DNA of 64,000 nucleotides. Source: Rhodospirillaceae bacterium (lineage in GTDB: Bacteria; Pseudomonadota; Gammaproteobacteria; Steroidobacterales; Rariloculaceae). The translations under genes and the position numbers were made by a program. The stretch lies in assembly GCA_024638465.1 (NCBI GenBank), contig JAHEKF010000005.1, forward strand, positions 1 to 64,000, given 5' to 3'. The notes beneath the pieces were generated by a model, which saw nothing but the letters and a program-made list of their open reading frames with translations, had not been told where the DNA came from and did no database searches. The stretch's first letter is position 1. The number at the start of each line of letters is the position of its first letter. Of this stretch, positions 18,369 through 27,484 are shown one piece after another.

Positions 18369-19339
18369 TGATTTCGATATGGCGCGGCGTGATCCTGTCC
18401 ACTGCACTTCTGCTGCCGGCGATAGCCCTGTCCGTGGTCGAGGCGCAGGAGCGGTTTCCCAATAAACCCATCACGCTGATCACGCCTTACGCTGCAGGTG
18501 GGTCGAGCGATCTGACCGCACGCGTATTCACGACTTATTTGCGCAAGTATCTCGGCCAGCCGATGCTGATCAGGCTGGTGCCGGGGCAGGCGGGCCAGAA
18601 GGGTACGCTCGAGGCCACTCAGGCAGCACCCGACGGGTATACGCTCGTTTACACGGACAACTACCGTGATCAACTTCACCGGTTCACATTCCGTATCGAT
18701 AAATACGATACCAACCAGGATCTCGTATCCGTGGCGCGGATCAACTATGGCGAGATCGGTGTCATCGTCAGAGCCGACGGGCCCTACCAGACCTGGGCGG
18801 ACATCGAAAACGCGGCGAGAGCTAACCCGAGTCAGATCAAGCTATCTCACAGTGGGCTGTGGGCCGCCCTGTTCGTGCCTGCGCAACACATGATGCAGAT
18901 AATGGGATTGCAGTTTCGCATGGTGCCGTATCGTGGCGGCGGCCCGGCGAAAGCGGCGCTGATGGCGGGCGACGTCGACTTCTCGATGGCGTTCCCGGCG
19001 ACGATTGCCGCGGACATCGAGGCAGGTCTTGTGCGGGTGCTTGCGACTGCCGGGCCCGAGCGCATCATGGAAGGCGTACCATCTTTTGTCGAGATCGGCT
19101 TGCCGCCGACGACGGGTTACATGCACCGCGTTGTGATGGGCCCCCGCGGCATTCCCGAAGAGCGTCTGGCCATTCTCCGGCGCGCCATTGCCGAGCTTCA
19201 ATCGGACGAAGCCTATCTCGCCACGATGCGGAGCCTCGGTGAGAACACCGAGTACCTCGATGGGCTGGATTACGAGAAGGTCAGGCTGGAGCAGCAGCGA
19301 GAGTATCGAGAACTCATCGAGTCTATTGCCGGCCAGTAA
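18365..19339 (+). CDS. Tripartite tricarboxylate transporter binding protein (TctC/Bug family)
   Basis: A 324-residue periplasmic protein with a Sec signal (cleavage near VEA-QE). The FPNKPITLITPYAAGGSSDLTAR start and the VPYRGGGPAKAALMAGDVDF element are standard for Bug proteins. The ligand is unknown; Bug proteins bind diverse carboxylates through backbone contacts. It is the last gene of the forward run that starts at 10.5 kb and faces a convergent DUF5916 gene. Confidence 0.93.
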   Translation: MMISIWRGVILSTALLLPAIALSVVEAQERFPNKPITLITPYAAGGSSDLTARVFTTYLRKYLGQPMLIRLVPGQAGQKGTLEATQAAPDGYTLVYTDNYRDQLHRFTFRIDKYDTNQDLVSVARINYGEIGVIVRADGPYQTWADIENAARANPSQIKLSHSGLWAALFVPAQHMMQIMGLQFRMVPYRGGGPAKAALMAGDVDFSMAFPATIAADIEAGLVRVLATAGPERIMEGVPSFVEIGLPPTTGYMHRVVMGPRGIPEERLAILRRAIAELQSDEAYLATMRSLGENTEYLDGLDYEKVRLEQQREYRELIESIAGQ

Positions 19340-19374
19340 CGACTGCCGTGAACGGTTTCTGAGCCGGCTACGCT

Positions 19375-21618
19375 TCAGAAACGGAACGTATAGTTGAACT
19401 TGATCGCGAGATCCGCGAGCGTTGATTTGAAGCGATTGTCGAGATCCAGGTCCTGTAGATTGTGGTTGAGTACGATGAACGCTTCGCGGCCCGCTTCCGG
19501 GATCCAGTGAAACCGCGTATTCAGTCCCACCGTCTCTGTTACGTTGTCGTACTGAATCAACGTGCTCCATGAAAACGTCGCAGAAAAAACGACTTCTGCT
19601 CTGAGGCGCGCGAGGCGCGAAATGAAATCGCCGCTCGGCAGCTGCACGTCATTCGCGTCGTAACTCATCGTGAACACGAAGTGATTGCTGGGGCGCCAGC
19701 CGATTCCCGCGCCGATGTTCTCCCGCTCACCGTTATAGAAGTCGCCAGCCCGGTAGCTAATCTCAGCCCAGAAATTTCTGCGGTTGCCTGACGCGATAGA
19801 AAACTCTGCCTCATCGAACGAGTACGCGCCGGGCGGCACGACGACCTGATCGCCGTTCTTGTCCCAGATAACGAAAGGCTCCGACAAGTTCTCTTTGCTT
19901 GAATGGACGCGCAGGTGTGCGGTGTCACCAACGATGGATTCTACGGACAATGCTCGAAGCGTAATAACCTCGGACTGCAGACCGCCGCCGATCAGGTCGA
20001 TTCGCTCCGCGTCCAGGCCCGTGAACATCGTCTGCAGGAAATCGCCGCCCAGCCGTCGCGCATAGCCCACTTCGAAGACGTGATCGCGAATACCGGCACG
20101 ATTCACGAAACCCAGGGCGGGGAAAAAGTTCTCTTCAATCTGTTTGACGCCGAAACCGCCTCGCCAGCCGACGACGTTCGGAGATCGCAGCCGGAAGCCG
20201 TAAGCGGCCTGATCCGAATCGATGCCTTCGGTATCGGATTCCTGATACCAGGCTTCTCCCTGAAGTACACGATTGCCGGGTAGCCGAGTGTTGGTGTATT
20301 GGAAGTCGGCGCCGATCAGCGAGTTATCCTGGTTGGACCGCGGGTCGCCATCCGTGAAAATCATTCCGACTGACGAACCTTCCAGGACGTTCGCGGAGAC
20401 GCGACCGACGAATATGTCCGAGGCTTCAATGTCTTCAAACTCGCCTTGCCGAATAGCGAGCGCACCGACGTTCCAGCGTCCGACCCGGCCCGCGATCTTG
20501 CCGCCGGCCTCGAGATCGACCGGAAGTCCCGTGGCGCCAAGTCCGATTCTGCGGGAGAAGAAGGGTCGGCCGTTCTCGAGGTCCGGTTGCGACAACAGAC
20601 TTTCTCCGGAAATTCCGAAACCCAGGCGCCCGCCAATTCGTGCGAAGCGAAACAGATCTGCGTCTCGCAGGAAGAAGGTGCGCTTCTCCGGGAAGAACAG
20701 GCCGAAGCGCGTGAGATTGACCTGGCGATCGTCGACTTCGGTCGCGGAGAAGTCCGTGTTGAGCGTCAGCGACGCGTTCAGCGAAGGCGTTAGCCGGTAG
20801 AAGACGTCCAGCTGCGGTTCGACGTCCGACTGATCACGACCCGAATCGAACGATCGTCGTTGAATGAGCGCGACGGAGGGCACGACGTCGAGCCCGGCAC
20901 CGAGTTCGAGGTTCTCGAAGCCGATAGCCTCGCCCGAGATGCTCGGATCGAGCGACGCGTTGCGCGATACCCACCCGATACTCTCATTGAGACGGCTCAG
21001 GTCGCGTTGGAAGTTGATGCCCCAGGTTTCGTTATTGGGATTGAACGATACAGTGTTGAATGGAATCGCGATCTCCGCGGTCCACCCTTCGTCGTCGACG
21101 CTGGCCGCACCCTGCCAGATCCCGTTCCAGTCCCAGTCCTGACCCGAAACGTCGTAGAACAGCATTTCCATTCGAATGCCGTTCGGGTTGAGCTGGAATC
21201 GATAGCCGTTCCGCTTGTCGTTGAACGGCGCTATGACGACGGAAAAGTAGTCGTCACCCCAGAACTGTGCACCCTGCCTCAGTACGTTGGCTCGGAGCCG
21301 GTCGACGCGCGTGTCGAGCATGCGCGCGCCGATGTACAAAGCATTTTCGTCGTAATAGATTCGGACCGACATGTCTTCCGTCGGCTCCGAATATTCGAGC
21401 GGCTCGACCTGGTGAAAATCCTCAACGACCGTCGCCGATGCCCAATCGGCTTCGTCGAGAATGCCGTCGAGCGTTGGCGCGTTGCCTCTTCCGATCTCGA
21501 CCGACTTGGTGTCCGTCTGCATCGTAAGGGAGTCCTGCGCCAGCGCCGGGGCGCAAAGACCCAGCAGCAGCGCGCCTGAATACAGCTCAAATGTTGACAG
21601 AGATGCTTTAGTGCTCAC
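19375..21618 (-). CDS. DUF5916 outer-membrane protein with CBM9-like N-terminal domain
   Basis: A 747-residue protein that starts with GTG and a Sec signal (cleavage near ALA-QDS). Residues about 40-230 form a CBM9-like sandwich (PTLDGILDEADWASA). The rest is a DUF5916 beta-barrel with FFPEKRTFFL and the C-terminal YTFRF ending in Phe, as expected for an outer-membrane protein. The family often sits in degradation loci, but its cargo is unknown. It is divergent from a clear paralogue at 21.8 kb across a 213-bp gap. Confidence 0.85.
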   Translation of the reverse strand: MSTKASLSTFELYSGALLLGLCAPALAQDSLTMQTDTKSVEIGRGNAPTLDGILDEADWASATVVEDFHQVEPLEYSEPTEDMSVRIYYDENALYIGARMLDTRVDRLRANVLRQGAQFWGDDYFSVVIAPFNDKRNGYRFQLNPNGIRMEMLFYDVSGQDWDWNGIWQGAASVDDEGWTAEIAIPFNTVSFNPNNETWGINFQRDLSRLNESIGWVSRNASLDPSISGEAIGFENLELGAGLDVVPSVALIQRRSFDSGRDQSDVEPQLDVFYRLTPSLNASLTLNTDFSATEVDDRQVNLTRFGLFFPEKRTFFLRDADLFRFARIGGRLGFGISGESLLSQPDLENGRPFFSRRIGLGATGLPVDLEAGGKIAGRVGRWNVGALAIRQGEFEDIEASDIFVGRVSANVLEGSSVGMIFTDGDPRSNQDNSLIGADFQYTNTRLPGNRVLQGEAWYQESDTEGIDSDQAAYGFRLRSPNVVGWRGGFGVKQIEENFFPALGFVNRAGIRDHVFEVGYARRLGGDFLQTMFTGLDAERIDLIGGGLQSEVITLRALSVESIVGDTAHLRVHSSKENLSEPFVIWDKNGDQVVVPPGAYSFDEAEFSIASGNRRNFWAEISYRAGDFYNGERENIGAGIGWRPSNHFVFTMSYDANDVQLPSGDFISRLARLRAEVVFSATFSWSTLIQYDNVTETVGLNTRFHWIPEAGREAFIVLNHNLQDLDLDNRFKSTLADLAIKFNYTFRF

Positions 21619-21831
21619 CTGTCAGAGTCCATCATGATCCGAAGCGAACCCGATTGTGCAGGAAGTTTCGATCCGCGTCAGCGGCCATCGAAGTAGTCGC
21701 AATGGTTTATCGTTGCGGCGCCTGGCCTCGTGGCGCTAATTATTGCGGCGGTTTAATCCCGGCTGTTCCTGACACAACCGAACTAGTGCTATTTTGGCGT
21801 TTCGAAGCAACAAACCGGCCTCTGTCAATAC

Positions 21832-24054
21832 ATGCACTTCTCGCGAATCACTACGCTTCTGATCGCGGTGACCGTTCCCGTTGGGTCGGTCGCGCTGGCC
21901 CAGCCCGTTGGCTCGACGCAGAAGCGCTTCGACATTCCGAGGCTCGAATCGGCTCCGGTGGTCGATGGTGTGCTCGATGAGGACGCGTGGCGACAGGCTG
22001 CGACCATCTCCGACCTCCATCAACTCGACCCGATCGAGTATGCGGAGCCGAGCGAGGACACCGATATCTACGTCTACTTCGACGAAGAAGCACTGCATAT
22101 TGGAGCGCGTCTCTGGAGTTCGGGCGCCGAGACCGTCACTGCGAACATCCTCAGGCAGGGCCGATTTATCTGGACCGACGATCAGTTCATCGTCGTCATC
22201 GATCCGTTCAACAACGGCCGCGACGGTTATTCGTTTCGTCTGAATCCCAACGGCGTGCGCCACGATGGCCTGTATGTCGGGCCGAGTCGGGCGCAATGGG
22301 ATTGGGATGGTATCTGGCAAGGTGCGGCGACTATCGACGAGAACGGTTGGACGGCCGAGATGTCGATACCGTTCAAGACGTTGTCGCTAAACGCAGAGAA
22401 CGATACCTGGAGAATCAATTTCGGGCGTGAGATGCAGTCCAAGAACGAGGCAATGGGCTGGGTGTCGCGCAACCGCTCACAGAATCCGGCGATCTCCGGA
22501 CTCGCGACCGGTTTTGCGAATCTAAGTCAGGGAAGAGGTCTCGATATCGTGCCTTCGCTGATCGTTCGCGACAGCAAGAATTTCCGCGTACCGGGCTCGG
22601 AGTCAGAGTTCGATCCGTCACTCGACGTTTTTTACCGCCTCACTCCCTCATTAAACGCATCGCTTACGATCAACACGGACTTTTCGGCAGCAGAAGTCGA
22701 CGATCGTCAGGTGAACCTCACACGCTTCGGGCTGTTCTTCCCGGAGAAGCGCGATTTTTTCCTGCAGGACGCGGATGCATTCGAGTTCGGTGAGCTCGGA
22801 ACGCTCTTCGACACGCAGTTATCCCGCGTGCTCGATCAGAACGCGCGGCCGTTTTTCTCGCGGCGAATCGGGTTGAGTCGTAGCGGCCAGCCCGTGGATC
22901 TGAAGTACGGCGGCAAGCTCAGCGGACGAGCGGGGCCGTGGAATATCGGCGCGCTCGCAATCCGGCAGGATGAGTTCGGCGACGTTGAAGCGACGGATCT
23001 CTTCGTCGGTCGCGTTACGCGAAACGTGCTCACTGAATCGAGACTCGGTGTCATCATGACGCAGGGAGACCCGCTATCGAATCTGGACAATAATCTCGTC
23101 GGCTTCGATTTCCGTTATCTCAATACTCGTTTGCCGAGCGGCAAGACTTTGCAGGCGGAAGCCTGGTACCAGCAAAGCGATACCGATGGGTTGACGGGTA
23201 ACGATGCTGCGTGGGGCTTGCGGTTCCAGTTGCCCAGCCAGTCGGGGTTGCTGGCGAGGGTAGGGATCAAGGAAGTTGAAGAGAACTTCAATCCCGCGCT
23301 CGGCTTTATTAACCGCGCAGGCGTGCGCGACACATCGGTCGAACTCGGCTGGATCAAACGCAACTCGGATCAGGCGAGGATTCGCTCGTTTCTGACGCGC
23401 TTCGGTCTGCAGCGCGTCGAGTGGCTCGATGGCGGGCTGCAGCAGCAGATCATCGACGGCCGGATATTCAGCATCTTTAATCAGGCCGGCGACAACCTGC
23501 GCCTCATCTACCGGCGTACGAAGGAAGTGCTGCGCGAGCCGTTCACGATCTGGAATCCCGATCCCAGTTCCGGTGAAGCGCCGATTACGATTCCCGTCGG
23601 CGAGTACAATTTCGTCACTCCGACGCTCGCTATTCAGGCCACCGGCGTCAGGAAACTCTCCGGGAGCGTCGTGTTGCGAACCGGCGATTTCTACACCGGT
23701 AAGCGCAATAACGCCGACGCGCAGGTGACGTGGGTGCCGACGCAGCGCTTCCGGGCTTTCCTGTCATACAGCTATAACGATATCGAGCTACCTCAGGGCG
23801 ACTTCCGACTGCGTCTTGCGCGAGTCGGGCTCGACTTCATCTTTTCGAACACGTTGTCGTGGGTGAATCTGATTCAGTATGACAACGATTCCGAAGTGCT
23901 GGGATTCAATAGCCGTCTGCACTGGATTCCCGAAGCCGGGCGCGAGGCGTTTATCGTGCTGAATCATAACCTCGACGATCGTGACCGCAACAACAGCTTT
24001 CGTTCGCAGATCGCAGACATCAGCTTGAAGTTCAGTTACACGTTTCGGTTCTAG
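21832..24054 (+). CDS. DUF5916 outer-membrane protein, paralogue of the 19.4 kb gene
   Basis: A 740-residue protein with a Sec signal (cleavage near ALA-QPV), a CBM9-like N-terminal domain (PVVDGVLDEDAWRQA) and a DUF5916 barrel ending in YTFRF. Long blocks match the divergent neighbour (YRLTPSLNASLT, VDDRQVNLTRFGLFFPEKR, LHWIPEAGREAFIVLNHN), so the pair arose by inverted duplication. Differences concentrate in the mid-barrel strands and loops, which might tune substrate choice. Confidence 0.85.
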   Translation: MHFSRITTLLIAVTVPVGSVALAQPVGSTQKRFDIPRLESAPVVDGVLDEDAWRQAATISDLHQLDPIEYAEPSEDTDIYVYFDEEALHIGARLWSSGAETVTANILRQGRFIWTDDQFIVVIDPFNNGRDGYSFRLNPNGVRHDGLYVGPSRAQWDWDGIWQGAATIDENGWTAEMSIPFKTLSLNAENDTWRINFGREMQSKNEAMGWVSRNRSQNPAISGLATGFANLSQGRGLDIVPSLIVRDSKNFRVPGSESEFDPSLDVFYRLTPSLNASLTINTDFSAAEVDDRQVNLTRFGLFFPEKRDFFLQDADAFEFGELGTLFDTQLSRVLDQNARPFFSRRIGLSRSGQPVDLKYGGKLSGRAGPWNIGALAIRQDEFGDVEATDLFVGRVTRNVLTESRLGVIMTQGDPLSNLDNNLVGFDFRYLNTRLPSGKTLQAEAWYQQSDTDGLTGNDAAWGLRFQLPSQSGLLARVGIKEVEENFNPALGFINRAGVRDTSVELGWIKRNSDQARIRSFLTRFGLQRVEWLDGGLQQQIIDGRIFSIFNQAGDNLRLIYRRTKEVLREPFTIWNPDPSSGEAPITIPVGEYNFVTPTLAIQATGVRKLSGSVVLRTGDFYTGKRNNADAQVTWVPTQRFRAFLSYSYNDIELPQGDFRLRLARVGLDFIFSNTLSWVNLIQYDNDSEVLGFNSRLHWIPEAGREAFIVLNHNLDDRDRNNSFRSQIADISLKFSYTFRF

Positions 24055-24134
24055 CTTCGCCGTCAGGCTCTGCGTGGAACTGGCTCCAATAGTTCTGGAA
24101 TCATCTCGCGATGACTTCGGGTAATTCGGAAGCG

Positions 24135-27100
24135 CTAGTTTTCGAGCTGCCCGTAATCCATGATCAGATCCGCGATTCCATCGCGGACAGCGATAGCGCG
24201 CTGTTCAGTCTCAGCGATCGCTGCGAGCTGGTTTTCGAATGCGCGAAGCCGGGTCAGTATCGAGCTCAGTTCGGATTCCGACAATTCGTAGTTTCCCTGC
24301 CGGGTCCTCTGCAACTTCTCCTGCAAATAAGCCTCGACGTAGCGGCCGGACTCTACAAAGGCTTCATCGTCCGCGAGCGTTGCCGCGGATGCGGCTCTCA
24401 GTACATACAGATCCAGTTCGGGGCGCACGACGAGAACTCGATCGACAAGACGCAAAGCGTCATTGGCGTACTCTGGTCGATTGGCGACTTTGTTGCGCCA
24501 GTCAGCGCGAAGTTTCACGGCGGCCGGGTACCAAAGGTCCGTTACGCGGCTGCGACCGAGCACCTGGTCGAGATCGGCCAGGGCCTGCCAGTCTTGCTCG
24601 GCGCCGAGGGGCCATGCTTCGACGACTGCTGCGGGAGCGCCTTCCAGTTCTCCGGCGAGCGCCAGGGCTTCGGCGGACGGACTTCGTCTTGCGAAAGATG
24701 GCAATTCGGCGCTCACTAGTTTGTAGCGCGCCTGAACATTGCCCGGGTCATAGCTCAGCGCGACACGGAGTGCCTCGTTCATGCTGGCGAGGTTGCCGTT
24801 GTATTCAAATCCGATCGCGGCGACCAGCGCCTGAGTTGACGGATTCGAAATCACCTCGGAAAGCCGGCTCGCACGAGTCACTTGTCCTTCCGCGAGCAAC
24901 CGTTGTGCCAGATACGCGAAGTTCAGGTCATCGCCAAAATCCCGGTGGATCCAGCCGGCGGGATCGAGCAACGGATCCAGCGGCTCGAAAAGCTCTGTCA
25001 GTTGCTCGCTTCGGAGTCCGTCGCCGCGGCTGCGGCTGCGCGTCGCCATGAGATTGCGATCGTCGGTTGTCAGTGGTGCGCCATCCGCAAACCGTCTTAC
25101 GCCTTCTTCGTCCAGCATAAGGGCTACCAGAAAATCCTCGACGCCGTTAAGCCCCATATAGCTATAGTGAAGTACGTCATCGGCCAGTGGCTGGCCGGAA
25201 AGCGAGATTTGCCTTTCTATTTCGAGCGGCAATTCCGAAGCCAGGAAATAAAGGACAGTTCCGTCCAGACCGTAGACGCGTACATTCGCGAAAGCCGAGA
25301 GTAACGTCGCCGCAAGACTCCGCAGCAACTCGGTGTCGACGAACTCGGCGTTCATCCACTGCAGAAAAACGCCACCATCGTTCAGTCGGCTCTTTGCGAG
25401 CTCGACGAATTCTTGCGTGAACAAATGCGATGCGCCCGCCGTCCATGGGTGCGAAGGCTGTGACACGATCGCGTCGTAGGTTTTACTGGTGAGCCGCAAC
25501 GCGTTTCGAGCGTCGTTGAAGATCACGGTGACACGCGGGTCCTGAAGCGGGTCGACTGCACGAAGCTCGGCGAGCTGCCGGTTGGCATTGAACACTTCGG
25601 GTTCGAGCTCCAAGACGTCGATCCGGTCCACCGAGCCTGGTACGCCTTCGAGCGCAACGCCGCCACCCAGGCCGATGACCAGCATGTCGCTGGTTCCCGG
25701 CCGTGCCGAGACGGGTAATCCGGCGAGCCAATGCTGAGTGTGACGAACCGGCGGCGCGCCTCGAACCAGAACCGACGCTTCCGGTAGTCCGTTGGTGCGC
25801 AGCTCGTAGGCCCCACCTGCTTCCGTCAACAGGACGGTCGATGAGCGTCCGACCGCAAAAAACAGCGGCTCGGTTTCGCCTCGGTCCAGTACCGGAAAAG
25901 CCGCGTTCGCGATCACGCTGTCAGGTCGTGTGGGCTGGTAGAACACCAAGACTGCCAACGCGGTCATGGCGGTTATTGAAGCCTGCGAGCGGTTCGGCAC
26001 AGGCACTACGAATACGGAAGCCAGTGCGAGCGCGAGGTTAATCATTACCGCCAGCTTCAGCGCGCCTTCGAATCCGAGCGCAGGAATGAGGTAGAAGCCT
26101 GCGCCCACGGCGCCGACGATCGCACCAACGGTATTCCATGCATAGACACGCGCAGTGGACGTACCGGCTGCTTCCGAAGTGTCGGTCATTATTCTGACCG
26201 CCAGCGGAAACGTCGCACCGATAAACAGCGTTGCCGGAAGCATGACCGCAACGGCGAACGCGGAGAGTGCCGCTGTCGAACGCGCGTCGGGTATAGCGAA
26301 GCCCATCCATTGGTAGACGGCTATGGAAAGAACCGCGATCGTGGCCTGAACGAGCGAGAAGCTTATTGCAGCGCGTTCCCTGTTTTTCGCCAGCGGGCCC
26401 GACAACGCGCCCCCGATCGCGATTCCGGTGAGAAAAGCGGCGAGCATCGTTGCGAAAGCGTAGATGCTCCCGCCCAGAACGTGCGCGAGCATCCGCGTCC
26501 AGAGGACCTCATAGATAAACGACGAAGCACCCGATGCCAGCATGATTGGCAAGATCCACGAGGGTTTGCGTCGAAACTCCGATCTTCGTTGCGGCGCAGT
26601 GCGCGCTTGATCGTGACGTCCTTCCGGTAGCGATCCCAGTCGCGTCGAAATCAGGGCGGCGATCGCGAACACGAGGCCGTTGATCGCGACGCCAACATAC
26701 AAGGTTGCCGTGAGCCCGAGCGACGGTAGCAGCAGGAATGCCGCGACCAGCGTTCCGGCGACCGCGCCTGCCGTATTCGTCGCGTACAACAGCGCGATCC
26801 GCGGTCCCACTTCGCCATCGGTGTGCACGACCTGACGCGTAAGCAGTGGCAGCGTGGCTCCCATAAATCCGGTTGGAAGCGCCAGAACCAGAAATCCGAC
26901 GACAAGATAGAACAGCGGCTGACCGAACGTGGCCGCGGAGGGCGGGGCCGCCCGGCCGCCGAGGATTCCCATGTAGACGGCGTCGGCTATCGCCAGCAGC
27001 AATGGAACCGCGAGCGCGGTTACGGCGATTCCTGCCTCCAGCAGACCGTAAACGCGAATGGGCCGGGTCACGCGGTCGATATAGCGCCCGGCGATGGCGG

Positions 27101-27308
27101 CGCCACCGGCGAGTCCTGCCATGTAGGCAGCGAGGACGGTCGCGACCGCCAGCTCGGAGGTGCCGAAGACGAGCGAGAATTGCCGAAGCCACGCCGTTTG
27201 GTAGAGCAATGCGGCGAAACCGGAAAGAACGAAGCAGGTAACGACGCCCGCCAGAATCCAGTTCGACCGCTCTGGCGAAACGCTGCTCGCGGAACTCGGG
27301 TCACTCAT
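24135..27308 (-). CDS. Fused MFS-type membrane / spermidine synthase-like protein with C-terminal helical domain
   Basis: A 1057-residue protein. Residues about 15-460 hold two sets of membrane helices of the fused MFS/spermidine synthase type (SGFAALLYQTAWLRQ and SSFIYEVLWTRMLAH repeats). Residues about 480-740 are a SAM-dependent aminopropyltransferase-like fold with GLGGG at 547-551, the acidic Glu568 and Asp599. The catalytic Asp stretch of spermidine synthase is replaced by SQPSHP (616-621), so true spermidine synthesis is unlikely. Residues 800-1057 look helical and TPR-like (SYDPGNVQARYKLV). The function is unknown. Transcription is divergent from the TonB receptor. Confidence 0.82.
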   Translation of the reverse strand: MSDPSSASSVSPERSNWILAGVVTCFVLSGFAALLYQTAWLRQFSLVFGTSELAVATVLAAYMAGLAGGAAIAGRYIDRVTRPIRVYGLLEAGIAVTALAVPLLLAIADAVYMGILGGRAAPPSAATFGQPLFYLVVGFLVLALPTGFMGATLPLLTRQVVHTDGEVGPRIALLYATNTAGAVAGTLVAAFLLLPSLGLTATLYVGVAINGLVFAIAALISTRLGSLPEGRHDQARTAPQRRSEFRRKPSWILPIMLASGASSFIYEVLWTRMLAHVLGGSIYAFATMLAAFLTGIAIGGALSGPLAKNRERAAISFSLVQATIAVLSIAVYQWMGFAIPDARSTAALSAFAVAVMLPATLFIGATFPLAVRIMTDTSEAAGTSTARVYAWNTVGAIVGAVGAGFYLIPALGFEGALKLAVMINLALALASVFVVPVPNRSQASITAMTALAVLVFYQPTRPDSVIANAAFPVLDRGETEPLFFAVGRSSTVLLTEAGGAYELRTNGLPEASVLVRGAPPVRHTQHWLAGLPVSARPGTSDMLVIGLGGGVALEGVPGSVDRIDVLELEPEVFNANRQLAELRAVDPLQDPRVTVIFNDARNALRLTSKTYDAIVSQPSHPWTAGASHLFTQEFVELAKSRLNDGGVFLQWMNAEFVDTELLRSLAATLLSAFANVRVYGLDGTVLYFLASELPLEIERQISLSGQPLADDVLHYSYMGLNGVEDFLVALMLDEEGVRRFADGAPLTTDDRNLMATRSRSRGDGLRSEQLTELFEPLDPLLDPAGWIHRDFGDDLNFAYLAQRLLAEGQVTRASRLSEVISNPSTQALVAAIGFEYNGNLASMNEALRVALSYDPGNVQARYKLVSAELPSFARRSPSAEALALAGELEGAPAAVVEAWPLGAEQDWQALADLDQVLGRSRVTDLWYPAAVKLRADWRNKVANRPEYANDALRLVDRVLVVRPELDLYVLRAASAATLADDEAFVESGRYVEAYLQEKLQRTRQGNYELSESELSSILTRLRAFENQLAAIAETEQRAIAVRDGIADLIMDYGQLEN

Positions 27309-27341
27309 GCTCGTATGGTAATCATCGAGTTCGCTTGTGTA

Positions 27342-27370
27342 TTGCGAATCTTGAAGGGAATGAGTACCAT
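27342..27370 (+). promoter_or_regulatory. Putative sigma70 promoter of the TonB receptor gene
   Basis: TTGCGA and TACCAT are separated by exactly 17 nt, 115-143 nt before the chosen GTG start. The -35 matches 4 of 6 consensus positions and the -10 also 4 of 6. Two palindromes lie immediately downstream, over the likely transcription start, which supports a regulated promoter. This is prediction only. Confidence 0.4.
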
Positions 27371-27374
27371 ATTT

Positions 27375-27402
27375 CGGTTATAACCGTATCGATATACGAT
27401 AC
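27375..27402. promoter_or_regulatory. Nested palindromes, candidate repressor operator
   Basis: CGGTTATAACCG (27375-27386) is a perfect 12-bp palindrome. GTATCG-atata-CGATAC (27386-27402) is a perfect 6-bp inverted repeat with a 5-bp spacer and shares its first G with it. They sit just downstream of the predicted -10. The word CGTATCGnnnTAC here (27385-27397) recurs in front of the SSS/molybdoenzyme operon at 30865-30877, so the nearby IclR regulator is a candidate binder. Confidence 0.45.
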
Positions 27403-27484
27403 AACAACAGTGCACGTATCCGGTGTAGCGCACCTGGGGGTGAAGCTACGTCACTTCGGCTTACCAACTGCGAGGGAAATCATC

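Noticed and set aside
19347-19389. GTTTCTGA/TCAGAAAC hairpin between the TctC and DUF5916 genes
   Set aside because: It spans the end of the DUF5916 coding sequence, has a long loop and no T-run, so I do not call it a terminator.
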